A stretch of 64,000 bases of DNA from Ciborinia camelliae (GCA_025890175.1 JANPYM010000003.1:141302-205301), one strand, 5' to 3'. Counted from the first letter of the stretch, positions 22,529-34,405 are shown. Translations and numbers: made by a program. Notes: a model not told the origin generated them from the sequence alone.

Positions 22529-22701
22529 TGTTGGATAAATCACGTGCCTACGGCACGCTTGCGGCACCCCCGCGCTACGGCGCTAAGCATGCGCTAGCGG
22601 GCATATATAGTTGATCTGTAGCATAGTTTTTAGAGCTTCGAGCCAAATATACTATATACTATAGTACATTTGTTTCTCCATCGCCTATAGTGATTCCAAC
22701 A
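22529..22701 (+). mobile_element. Solo LTR (TGTTGG...CCAACA), 173 bp, TSD GAAAT
   Basis: Starts TGTTGGATAAATCACGTGC and ends GTGATTCCAACA, with perfect 6-bp terminal inverted repeats. GAAAT lies directly on both sides (22524-22528, 22702-22706). It contains a CACGTG and a GC-rich segment that escaped RIP. Other copies are at 43025-43212 (+) and 41674-41880 (-). It is inserted in AAATGAAAT repeats, so the TSD is suggestive rather than decisive. Confidence 0.85.
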
Positions 22702-22925
22702 GAAATAAATAAAATAAATGAAATAAATAAAATAAATAAAATAAATGAAATAAATGAAATAAATAAAATAAATAAAATAAATAAAATAAATAAAATAAAT
22801 AAAATAAATAAAATAAATAAAATAAATAAAATAAATAAAATAAATAAAATAAATAAAATAAATAAAATAAATAAAATAAATAAAATAAATGAAATAAATG
22901 AAATAAATAAAATAAATAAATGAAT
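22702..22925. repeat. (AAATAAATA)n 9-bp satellite
   Basis: About 24 copies of a 9-bp unit with GAAAT variants at the edges. The Ile-Asn-Lys repeat frame at 22690-22923 is a translation of this repeat. Confidence 0.93.
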
Positions 22926-24410
22926 GAAGAATTAAAAAGAAAAAAGAAATTAAAAAATGAATTATAAAAATTTAAAAAAAGAATTAAAAAGAAATTTAAA
23001 AAAAGAATTAAAAGAAATAAATTAAAAAATGAACTAAAAAAACAAAGAATTTCAAAAAATATAAAATTAAAAAAAGAATTAAAAAGGATATATATTTATA
23101 ATAAAAAAGATTATATAAATTTTAAAAATGATAAAAGAATAAATATAATTAAAAAACGAAATTAAAGTATTAATAAAATAATTAATAAAAGAAAAATAAA
23201 TAAAGAAATTAATAAAAAAGATTAATAAAAACAATTAATAAAAAATGAATAAAAGAATAAATAAAAAAACAAAAAAATTAATAAAAAATTGATAAAAGAA
23301 TTAATGAAGAAATTAATAAAAAAGTTAATAAAATAAATTAATAAAAGAAATAATTAAAAGAACTAAAAAAACAAAATTAAAAAATAATTAAATAAATTAA
23401 AAAGAAAAAAGATTAAATATAGATATAAATTTATAAATTTCGAAAATATTAATTAATAATTCAAAGAAATTCAAAGAAATTAAAAAAATTTAAAAAATTT
23501 AAAAAATTAAAAAATTAAAAAATTAAAAAATTAAAAAATTAAAAAATTAAAAAATTAAAAAATTAAAAAATTAAAAAATTAAAAAATTAAAAAATTAAAA
23601 AATTAAAAAATTAAAAAATTAAAAAATTAAAAAATTAAAAAATTAAAAAATTAAAAAATTAAAAAATTAAAAAATTAAAAAATTAAAAAATTAAAAAATT
23701 AAAAAATTAAAAAATTAAAAAATTAAAAAATTAAAAAATTAAAAAATTAAAAAAAAGTTTAAAAAGTTAAAAAGAATAAAAAGATAAAAATAAAAAAGAA
23801 TTAAAAAATAAAAATTGAAAAGAAATAAAAACTAAAATTGAAAAATAAATAAATAAATTAATAAAAGAATTTAAAATGAATATAAATATATAAATGTTGA
23901 AGATATTAATTAATAATTAAAAGAATTTAAAAAATTAAAATAGATTAAAAAATTAAAAGAAAATTAAAAGAATTAAAAATAAAAAGTAAAAATATAAAGA
24001 AATAAATAAAAATTTAAATTTAATTTTTATAAATAATAAATAAAAAAATAAAAAAATAAAACAAATTAAAAGAGAATTGAAAAGATTAAAAAAAATATAA
24101 AAAAAATAATTAAAAAAATTAAAGAAAATAGATAAATTATATAAATTTTAGAAATAATAATTAATAATTAATCAAATTTTAAATATAATAAAATTAAAAA
24201 TTATATTTTATTTTTAAAAAAATTAATTATTAATAATTATTTTAATAATTATTTTATTAATTATTTTATCAATTATTTTATTAATTATTTTATTAATTAT
24301 TTTATTAATTATTTTATTAATTATTTTATTAATTATTTTATTAATTATTTTATTAATTATTTTATTAATTATTTTATTAATTATTTTATTAATTATTTTA
24401 TTTCAAAAAA
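22926..24410. repeat. AT-only satellite tracts
   Basis: Almost entirely A/T. Includes an (AAAAAATT)n 8-bp array at about 23501-23752 (about 30 units) and an (ATTATTTTATTA)n 12-bp array at about 24231-24400. The rest is A-rich degenerate sequence with no identifiable element. Confidence 0.85.
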
Positions 24411-24460
24411 AAAGCGAATTTCGCGAATAGCTTCAATATTACCAGATTAGGTATCTGATA

Positions 24461-24573
24461 GCCTCCGGCAGACGAGCTGCGCTGTAGGTCCTAAGGTGCC
24501 CTGAAAAATGATTCGACGAGCGCAGCGAGGCGAATCGTTTTTCCGGCACCGAGGGGCCGGAGGCAAAGCTCGT
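24461..24573. other. GC-rich fold-back segment with crossing stems
   Basis: Complementary pairs: GCCTCCGGC (24461-24469) with GCCGGAGGC (24556-24564); ACGAGCT (24472-24478) with AGCTCGT (24567-24573); GGTGCC (24495-24500) with GGCACC (24545-24550); GAAAAATGATTCG (24503-24515) with CGAATCGTTTTTC (24531-24543, one G-T). The first two stems cross. It is not RIP-mutated although embedded in A/T-only DNA. Identity unknown. Confidence 0.75.
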
Positions 24574-24765
24574 ATTATATAGTTTAGAAATCGAAATCAA
24601 TTATACGCTATATAGTTTAGAAATCGAAATTAATTATATATTATATAGTTTAGGAATCGGAATCAACTATATGTCATATAGTTCAGGAATCGAAATCAAC
24701 TATATACTATATAGTTCAGAAATCGGAATCAATTACATATTATATAGTTCAGAAATCCTATTCGA
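24574..24765 (+). repeat. ~35-bp tandem array, third patch
   Basis: About six AATCGAAATCAACTATATA-type units immediately follow the fold-back segment and precede repeat block copy 3. Confidence 0.88.
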
Positions 24766-24997
24766 CGGCTAAATTCATTAATAAAATAGTTTACTTTGTT
24801 ACGGAGTGAAATAGAAAAAGGAATCATAATCTTAGGCATCGGAATAGTATTGTAGTAAACTATAAAGAGGAAAGGATTCTAATCTGAAAGAAGATCTTTA
24901 AATACCCTCTAGCTCCTGCCCTAGCTCTCTAGCTCTTTAGCTCCTGCCCTAGTCAGCTTTCTAGCTCCTGCCTTAGACAGGAACCCTTGGCAGTTCC
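24766..24997 (+). repeat. Long repeat block, copy 3 (little mutated)
   Basis: Contains ACGGAGTGAAATAGAAAAAG and the GCTCCTGCCCTAGC tandem part, as in 20836-21175. The block is cut at GGCAGTTCC by a solo LTR and its flank resumes at 25498 (TAACAT..., compare CTAACACTAACC in copy 1). Confidence 0.85.
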
Positions 24998-25492
24998 TGT
25001 TGCAAGTCGTACAGGTCACATGCTACGCATATGCAGGGGTATATGCGTGGCGCAGGGAACGTAGGCTAGGTTCTAGATCACGATTCATTAATTAAATAAG
25101 AGATAAGCGTATTATATTATATATATATATACAGTAGAATAGTATTTTGATTCTATTGATTATATTGATTGAAAATCATAGTATCGAAAATGAAATGCCC
25201 CACTATATTGCTTTTTCCAATGGAAAATCGAACAAAGAATCAACCTTTCCTAATGCGGCGTTTCGAATTCTGAAAGAACCCTGTACGATTCGAATGATCG
25301 TACTAGGCACGTGTTCGCGTAGTTCGTACTACCGTACCGTACATTTAATTATACCCTGTATAATTAAATAAATATATAATTTATTAATTATTTAATTAAT
25401 TAATTAATATATTTAATTAAATAAATAAATTAAATAATTAATTATATAATTAATTAAGAGATAGATATTATATATTTAATTAAAATACAACA
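24998..25492 (+). mobile_element. Solo LTR (TGTTGC...CAACA), 495 bp, TSD GTTCC
   Basis: Starts TGTTGCAAGTCG and ends AATACAACA; GTTCC is present on both sides (24993-24997 and 25493-25497). The insertion splits the end of the repeat block, whose undisturbed sequence in copy 1 reads ATTCCTAACACTAAC, confirming that this is an insertion. The left 380 bp are not RIP-mutated; the right 110 bp are A/T-rich. A CACGTG is present at about 25310. The frame at 25147-25371 lies wholly inside and has no protein resemblance. Confidence 0.85.
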
Positions 25493-25571
25493 GTTCCTAA
25501 CATAAATAAATATCAATAAATTATATTAAATACCTAATAAATTAATTAAAAGCAAATAAACCAAAAAAAAG

Positions 25572-25740
25572 AATTTCGAATTACTATAGGCGATAAAGAA
25601 ACAAATGTACTATAATATTTAATATATTTGACTTAAAGCTTTAAAAATTATATTATAAATTAATTATATATATTTATTAGTATATATTAATATTGTAATA
25701 CAGGGGTACTATTAACAATATATTGCAATTATATATAATA
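25572..25740 (-). mobile_element. Degenerate LTR of the TGTTGG family
   Basis: On the - strand it matches the right part of the 22529-22701 LTR (complement of ACTATAGGCGATAAAGAAAC, then ACAAATGTACTATA). The GC-rich half is replaced by A/T sequence. No TSD or clean far end was found. Confidence 0.5.
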
Positions 25741-26198
25741 TATATATAAATATATTATAAATATATAATTTATTTAATATTTATAATTATTTAATATTTA
25801 TAATTATTTAAAATATTATTTAATTATATAATATACTTTATATAAAATTATATAATTATTTATAAATTTATAAAAAAAATATTATTTTTTTATATTATTT
25901 TTTTTTTAATATTATATTAATTTTTTTATTTATTATATTTAATTTATTTTGTAATTTTTATATTAATAATATTATTTTTAATTAATTTTTTTAATGTATT
26001 ATAAAATTTGGATTTAATTATTATATTAATTGAATTGAAATCTTTATCGATTTATTTAATTTTAATAATTTTATAGTATTTATAAAATTAACGAAATATT
26101 ATAATATTAATTATTAATTTTTTTTTTGAATTATATTTAATTTTGTAAAATAATTATATAGCAATTTAAAGTTAATATAGATTATTAAAGGTATATTT
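25741..26198. other. RIP-degraded A/T sequence
   Basis: Nearly pure A/T with no open frame and no element end that I can place. Confidence 0.5.
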
Positions 26199-26675
26199 TG
26201 TCAGGGTGTGCGGATCCATAGGGTGGATTTATACTGATCCATTTGATAGGGTTTATATAGTAAAACAATTATTTTAGATTAATTTGGAATATTTTATATT
26301 TTTGTGGCGTAATGGTAAAGTTATTCATTTTTGATATTGTATTTTAGATTAATTGGTCGATATCATTTTGAGATTAGTTTTTAGCGAGGATATATTATTT
26401 CGAATCTTTTAGATTAATTTTTAATTGGTTTAGTTGTAATTATTGCGTTTTTCACTTTTATTGTGTGGGTTCATTTTCGTTTTGATTGGATAGGGTCCAA
26501 GCTTGAATTAGGGGGTTCAGGTTAAGACGGGGGTGAGTGTTAGGGTGTGCGGATTTATAGGGTGGATTTATATTAATTTATTTGATAGGGTTTATATAGT
26601 AGAACAATTATTTCAGATTAATCTGGAATACTCTACGCTTTTGTAGTGTAGTGGTAAAGTTGTTCACCCCTGACA
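26199..26675 (+). mobile_element. Complete miniature LTR element (TRIM-like), 477 bp
   Basis: Two direct 138-bp terminal repeats, 26199-26336 (TGTCAGGGTGTG...TGATA) and 26538-26675 (TGTTAGGGTGTG...TGACA), surround only 201 bp. TATTT flanks both ends (26194-26198, 26676-26680). A purine-rich AAGACGGGGGTGAG lies directly before the right repeat, where a polypurine tract is expected in + orientation. The LTRs differ mainly by C/T and G/A. The internal part has no coding capacity, so it must have moved with proteins from elsewhere. A solo LTR of the family is at 34030-34162. This fits terminal-repeat retrotransposons in miniature. Confidence 0.85.
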
Positions 26676-29600
26676 TATTTTAAACAAAAATATTATTGAT
26701 TATATTTTTGATAATTGTTTTTATATTGAATTTTAAAATTATTTTGTAAAATTTAAAAATTAATATATTTTTTATAATTTGTTTATATTTAATTAATAAT
26801 TAATAAATAATATTAATTTTATTATATTTGTTTATAAATATTATAATATATTTAATTTAAAATAATAAATTTTAATTGTTAATAAAAAAAATATTAATAA
26901 AAACGATTAATTAAAATAAATTAATATTAAACAAAATATAACAAAATCTTTATGTTAAATTATTGATTTATTATTATAAATATTTATTTAATATTTTAAT
27001 ATTTTTTAGTTTTAAATTAATTATTTGGATAGTAATTAATAAATTATATAATGTTTTTGATTAATATATTATTATATTATATTCAATTTAAATTTAATAT
27101 AAAGAATATTGATTTTTCGATATAATAATTATATAAACTTTTTTTTAAATATTGTATAAATCTATAAGTTCAATTTTAATTAATTTAATATTTTTAAATT
27201 AATTTTTTTAATTTAAATAAATTGTATTATTATTTATTATAAATATTTTATTATTAAATTTTATTAAAATTTTAAATATTAATATTTTATATTTTTTAAT
27301 TAAAAATTTAGTTTTTTTAAATTATTTTTATTTTTAATTTGCAAATTTTTTATTAATAATAATAAATATATTATCAATTTACAAATTAATAATTTTAAAA
27401 ATAATATTTTTTAATATTATATATATAAAATATAAATTATAGATCGATTATTTTATTTAAAAGTTTTTGATATAATATTTATAATAAATATTGAATTAAT
27501 AATTTTCAATTTTTGAAATATTGTATAACAAATATATTATTTATAACAAAATTTTTTTAGAAATTTTTATTTTCGATAGGAATTGAATATAAAACTTTCG
27601 AATTAAATTAATTATAATTTAAATATAAATTTAATTAATATTTTATTTATAAAAATTAATATTATATTTTATAACTTTTTTGATTATTATTAATATTAAT
27701 ATTATTTATTATATTATAAATAATTATATAAAAACTATATTTTTATTTTTATTTTGTTATATTTAAATATTTAATCGAAATTTAGAATATATTTTATTAA
27801 TTCTAATATATTTAATTTTATCAATAAATTGTAAATTGAAAATTTTAATATTTAATAATATATTTTTAACAAAATAAATTTAAATATTTTGTTTTCTATT
27901 AATTTATTAATTTTTTTTTGTTTCAATTTTGTATAAATTAATAAATCTATTGGATATAATGTAAATGTTATAATTATAATAAAAATAAATTCTTTATTTG
28001 ATTTATCGAAATAGAAATTAAAAATCTTTTTACTACTTTTTTTTATTTAATTAAAAGTAAATAAAAATATTAATAATAAATATTAAATCATTATCGTTTA
28101 TTTATAAAATTTATATATTTGTAATATTTTATAAATAGTATATAAATAGAATAATAAATATTAAATCATTATCGTTTATTTATAAAATTTATATATTTGT
28201 AATATTTTATAAATAGTATATAAATAGAATAATAAATATTAAATCATTATCGTTTATTTATAAAATTTATATATTTGTAATATTTTATAAATAGTATATA
28301 AATAGAATAATAATTATTAATTAAAATAATTAAATATTTTAATGTTAAGATAGAAAATGTAAGGAATCAATTAGATCAATATTAGCCTAAAAGTTTTTTA
28401 TTGTTTTTTAAATAAAATTATTATTATTTTTTTAAATAATTAATAGTATATTATTAATTATTATTTAAATAATAATATTTTATTTAATATAATATTTTAT
28501 ATATTTTTATAATTTTTTTTGTTGAATTTTAAAAACTTGTTTTTGCATTTTATCAAATAATTAAAAATTAAATATTATACCGAAAATTCGTTATTAATTA
28601 ATATTAAATATTAATAATTATTAATATATTGGCTTTAAGCCTAAATTCTTTATTCAAACATTTTTTTTGTTCTTATTACTTATAGATCCGTAATATTCAA
28701 TTTGATTAAGATAAATTATTATCTAGAGATTGATTTTGTTTAATTAACTTTTATTATTAAAATAGTTTTATTAAAGTAAATCTAAATTTAATAAAATTAT
28801 TAATTAATTGTACCATACAGATTTCATTTATTATACCAAATAATTTGAATAATTTTATTTATTTATTAATACAATTGTTTTTTTTTTTTTACATCAATAT
28901 TTTAATATTTAAAAACAAATTATATATTAATTTTATATTTAATTTATTTTATTATTTTAAAATATTTAATATTATTTATTTAGTTTTTAATTTATATAAT
29001 TTATTTATAACTTTTTTAATAACTTTTAATTATTATAATATTAATAATATTAGAATATTAAATTTATTTATTTAAAAATACATCTCAAAAACTAAAAGAA
29101 TTAGAATTAAATTATTAAATTCTGTTAAATTGTTAATAATTTTAATAATTATTTATAATTTTATTTTTTTAATTCTTTTTAATTCTTTTATTTTTTATTA
29201 ATAATATTATATATTTATTATAATATAAAATAATAATATTTAATAATTTCGATAAACCAATATATTTTAATTAATATATTTTTAATTTTAATTAATATTA
29301 TATTAATATATTAAATAAATCTTTTATTAATAAAATTTTTATTAATATTATAAATAATATAATTTAAAGATTTTATATATATATTTCTTTAATATTTTTT
29401 TAAAATATTTTAAATATAATAAATATTAATATTTTTAAACTATTAAATTATTTAAAATTAAATTTTTTTATTAATTATATAAAAAACAAGTTTTTTTTTA
29501 ATATAAAAAATATTTATTATAATTAAATAATTAAAATTAATATTTTTGTAAAAATTAAATTTAAATTTTTCCAAAAAAAATTTATATTTTTAATAATATT

Positions 29601-30530
29601 TATAAAATTTAATAAAATTCTTTAAATTATTTTAAATAATATTTTTATATTTTGTTTTTTAAAATATTTAATAAAAATAATAAATTAATAAATATTTAAA
29701 ATATTTATAAAATTGTTTTAAATTTATATTTATTAAATAATAATTATTAATTTTAATAAAATTTTAAACAAAATTTTATAATTAGATTTTTCAAAATAAA
29801 AATATATAATTATTTCTTCGAAATATCAAATACATATTTATCAATAAAATTAAAATATTTCGAATATTATTAAAATAAATTTTATATTTATTTATATTAA
29901 TTAATAATAATAAAAATAGTATATTAGTTTTTACCATATGAAATTTAATAATTTTGAAAAATAAATAAAGATTGTTTATTTAATATTAAAAATAAATTTA
30001 ATAATATTAATTTTAATTAAATTAATATTAATATTTTTAAATATATCTTTGTAAACTAAATATTGTTTTTGTTTTATTATTGAATATTATATTACATTAA
30101 AATTAATTATAATATTATAAAACTTTTAATTATTATATTTAATTATATAAACCTTAAAAATATTTTTAAAAATATTAAAAAAAAAAGATTGTATAAAATC
30201 AATATTATTAATTAAAATATATACAAAAAATTAATTAAAAAGATTTATTATAATAGTTTTATTATTAATTAATTTATAAAAAATAAAAAATATATTAAAT
30301 CTTTTATTTTTATTAAAATTCAATTTATATTATTTAAAAAAAATATTAATTTTATTATTAATATTATTTTATAAAATTAATTTTTTATAATTAAAAAGAA
30401 ATTATTTAAATATTTTATTAAATTTATTATTTAATCTAAAATATTTTATTTTAAATTTTTATTTTAATATATTTTGTTTTTTCTTATTATATTTAATAAA
30501 TTAATATTTTAATTATTTATAAATAAAACA
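26676..30530. mobile_element. RIP-degraded retroelement-like DNA
   Basis: About 90% A/T with no open frame of substance. Stretches at about 27460-27640 and 29190-29640 align loosely with internal parts of the LTR retrotransposon at 34577-41561 (for example ATAATATTTATAATAAATAT and TATAAATAATATAATTTAA), suggesting a related but different element. No LTR pair could be assigned. Confidence 0.4.
28072..28305. repeat. Three identical 78-bp tandem repeats
   Basis: Units start at 28072, 28150 and 28228 (AATAATAAATATTAAATCAT...) and appear identical. They sit within strongly mutated DNA, so the amplification must postdate most of the mutation. Confidence 0.9.
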
Positions 30531-30688
30531 TGTCGGATCACCTCGGTGGTATCGTTGATATCAACGTATATGAAAGTAGTATATTATTAAAGCATACAGA
30601 TCGATCGTAAATCGATCTGCGAGCTTATATGCCCGCACGCGGCCGCGCCCCGGTGAATCTGCCCTGCAGATTCACTGGTATCGCAACA
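30531..30688 (+). mobile_element. Solo LTR (TGTCGG...GCAACA), 158 bp, TSD AAACA
   Basis: Starts TGTCGGATCACCTCGGTGG and ends GGTATCGCAACA. AAACA is found on both sides (30526-30530, 30689-30693). It is the least mutated copy of the LTR family that bounds the 34577-41561 and 60854 elements. Confidence 0.88.
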
Positions 30689-30693
30689 AAACA

Positions 30694-32657
30694 TTTTTTA
30701 TTTTTTAAATAAAAATAATTATTATAATTAATATATTTTTTATAATCCTTATTATAATTTTTATTATTTTTATATTTTTATATTTTTTATTAAAATAAAC
30801 TTTTTTATAAATAATAATTGAAAAATATAGATTTTTAAAAAGAATTAAGATATTCTTAATTGGTTTGTAATAAATAATAAAACAAGTTTTAATAATTTAA
30901 TAGGTATTAATAATTCTTTAATAAAAATAATTTGATATTTGCAAATTTTTATTTAATTCTTTTTATAAATAATAAAATTTATTAATTATAATTTATAAAT
31001 ATTTTTTAATAATTTTTTATTTATTTTTAATAATTATTATAATAAATATTATATTTTTTTTAATAATATAATATTTTTTATTTGTATTTATTATTTTTAA
31101 ATATTAAAACGATTATATAATATATTTTTTTTAATTTTTAAAATATATTATCAAAATTTGTATAATAATAATCAAATATTATTTTTATTAATATTATTAA
31201 AAAAATCTTTATTTAAAAAATATAATTAATATTAATTCTTTAATAATAATTAATAAAAATAAAGAATTTAAAATTGAAATTATTATTTTAATTAATATAT
31301 TTTTTAAAAATATTATATAATTTATTAAAATTATTAAAATTATAATTAATATTTGAAATTTTAATAAAATTAATATTTAATAATTTTAACTTTTTTGATT
31401 TTTTAAATTAATATCTTTGTAAATGAAATAATACCAAATCCAAATTATTATTATTATCAAAATTATGATTTGAAAAATTGTTAAATAATTTTTTAAAAAA
31501 TTGAAATAATTTATCGAATTTTTGAGATTTGATAAAAACAATATTATCTCTAAAAGCAGCATTATCTTTTTAAAAATTAACCTTGCTTTTTTTTAATAAA
31601 GCTTTAAATAATTTTGATAAAACCAAAAATAGCTTAAACTTTATAGTATTTTAATATTTAAATATATTTTATAATAAAAAATATAAACTTTTTTCTTTAT
31701 TAATTTTTTTATTTTTAAATATTTTTAATATAAATAATTATAATAAAAAACTTTTAATTTAAAACTAATTAAATTTTGTTATTAAAAAATCAAATTTTTA
31801 AAAAATCAAGATATTTTAAGTAAATAAAATTAAAATACCCTAAATATTAAGATTTTGTAAAATTAAAATATTATAAAAAAGTTTTATATTATAATATTTT
31901 TTATAATTATTTAGCTTTTTATTTTTATATAAAAAAAATTAATCAAATTTTTTTTTTTAACATTTTAATAAATAATAATAGCAAAAAATCTTTACGAAGT
32001 GTATTATCCGAAAATTTAATTTAAAAATAAAGATTTAATAATTTTCATTTTTTATTTTTAATTTTTTAAATATATTTTAATAATTTTAAAAATCTAAATT
32101 TAAAATAATAATTTAATAAAAAGAAATTTATTTTATTATTGATTTATTTATAATATATAATATAAAATTTTTTAAAAAGTATTAAATAAATATTTGATTT
32201 TTTATTTAAAATGTTTTTTTTAATATATATTTTATAAAATCTTAATTTATTACAAATTTTAAAAAAAATATATATTTCAATATATTAAAAATATCTTATT
32301 TTTTAATTTGAAAAAATTTCGAAACAAAATTTTTATAATTTATTATTATATAAATATTTTAATTTAAAAATGTATAATTTATATTTATAATATTTTTTTA
32401 AATCTATATAAAAATTTTTTAAATCAATATTATTACTTTATTTTTTATCAAATATTTTATAAATTATTATTTCAACTTATAATAAAATAAAAAATTCCAA
32501 TTACATAAAAATATTATCTTCTTTACTAAAAAATAATAAAAATAAACAAAATTTTTTAAATATTATTAATTTTGTAAATATATTTAATATATAAATAAAA
32601 ATAATAAATAAAAATAAATTTAAATTTTTTTATATAATAAAACCAAAATATTTATTA
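30694..32657. mobile_element. RIP-degraded retroelement-like DNA (right part)
   Basis: Continuation of the A/T-rich sequence interrupted by the solo LTR at 30531. Nothing codes. Its right end is cut by another solo LTR at 32663 (TSD TAAAT). Confidence 0.4.
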
Positions 32658-32805
32658 TAAATTGTTGGGAAAATCATGTGACCTACCGGTCACGTGACCT
32701 GCACGTGACGGTTCGACTAGCACCGCGAACCTACTAGAACGCCTAGTGCGTCCTAGTACGTTCTAGTACAGCACTAGACCTCTATATAATCATCTACTCT
32801 AGCAT

Positions 32806-34405
32806 TGTTATGTATAGGCCCTGCCTACAGTGAATGACATACGGCTAGTACGGCTAGCTTCCTTTATATAAGGTAGTAATCCTAAAGAGGATTATCTTTT
32901 TCTTTTTAATATAGTTTTTTTATTAGATTATAAATCCTAAAACTATTTTTATATATTCTAGATAATATATATAATATAAGAATTATACTTTTTTTTTATT
33001 ATTTTTATAAAAGATATAAAATATTTATAAAATATTTTTGTATTTCTTATTCGAAATAATTTAGATATAAATAAATTAAATATTTTATTATATTACAATT
33101 TATATAAAAAAGATTTTAAAATATTATATTAAAATTTTTATAAATTGATTTATAAAACGATTTAAAAAATAATTAAAATAATCAAAACGAAATATAGATT
33201 TTGTAATATATTATAATAATAATAATTTTATTAAAAAAGCTTTAAGATATTATAATAAAAATTTTATAATTTACAAAAAACAATTAAAACGAAATACGGA
33301 TTTACAACAAATTACGATAATAATTTTAACAAAAAAGCTTTAAAATATTATAATAAAATTTCTACGAAATACAAATTTGTAATATACAACAATAATAATT
33401 TTAAACGAAAAAACTTTAAAATGTTATAATAAAATTTTTATAAATTAATTTATAAAACAATTTATAAAATAAAATATAAATTTGTAATAAATAATAATAA
33501 TAATTTTAATAAAATAGTTTTAAAAAATTATAATAAAATTTTTATAAATTGATTAGAATAATCAAAACAATTAAAATAAGATACAAATTTATAATAAATT
33601 ATAATAATAATGATTTTAATGGAAAGGGCTTTGAAATATTATAGTAAGATTTTTATAAATCAATTTATGATATACGATTTATAAAATAATCTATAAAACA
33701 ATTTACAAAATAATTTATAGAACAAAATATAAATTTGATAAAAAAATTTTTTGATAAAAAAGCTTTAATAAAATAAATTTAATAAAACAATTTAAAATAT
33801 ATTTTTACAAAATAAAATAAAAATTTAATAATATTTTTTGATATAAAAAAAAATCAAAAATATAATATAAATTTAATAGCTTTTTTTAAAAAAAAGAAAA
33901 GGTTTTTGATTATAAAATGAAATACAGATTTAACAATATTTTTCGATATAAAGAAAAATTAAAAATGAAATGATTTGATAATTTTTTTTAAAAGAACAAT
34001 TAGAAATAGAATATAAATTGATAGCTTTTTGTCACGGTGTGGATCCACTGGGTGGGTCCTGATCCCACCTGACAGGGTTCATATAGTAGAACAACTATTC
34101 CAGAACAATCTGGAATACTCCACGCTTTTGTGGCGCAGTGGTAAAGTTGTTCACCCCTGACACTTTTTTTTTAAAAAAAAAAAAAGACTTTTACATTTTT
34201 TAGTGTTTCGTGCTTTTAAAGAGAGGGGGGGTAATGTTATATATAAATCTTGTTTATAATAAATGATATATAATTAGTATAACTAGTTCCCTTTATATAA
34301 AATAATAATTTTAAAAAGAATCATTTTTTTCTCTTTAGTATAGTTTTTTTATCAGATTACAGATCCTAAAGCTATTCCCATATGCCTTAGATGATGTGTA
34401 TAACA
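32806..34405 (+). mobile_element. 1.6-kb non-autonomous LTR element, TSD AGCAT/AGTAT
   Basis: 5' LTR 32806-32976 and 3' LTR 34235-34405, both 171 bp, TGTTAT...TAACA/TAATA. Flanks are AGCAT (32801-32805) and AGTAT (34406-34410), one C-to-T change apart. AAAGAGAGGGGGGG directly before the 3' LTR is a good polypurine tract, fixing the + orientation. The 1.26-kb interior is strongly RIP-mutated and holds an inserted 133-bp solo LTR, leaving about 1.1 kb, too short for gag-pol. It is therefore non-autonomous (LARD/TRIM-like) or an internal deletion. A solo LTR of the family is at 17025-17194. Confidence 0.87.
34030..34162 (+). mobile_element. Solo LTR of the miniature element family, 133 bp, TSD CTTTT
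   Basis: Starts TGTCACGGTGTGGATCC and ends CACCCCTGACA; CTTTT on both sides (34025-34029, 34163-34167). It shows no RIP although its surroundings are saturated, so it arrived last. Near its right end, TGGCGCAGTGGTAAAG resembles a Pol III A box. Confidence 0.9.

Noticed and set aside
22690..22923. 77-residue Ile-Asn-Lys repeat ORF
   Set aside because: Translation of the 9-bp AAATAAATA satellite.
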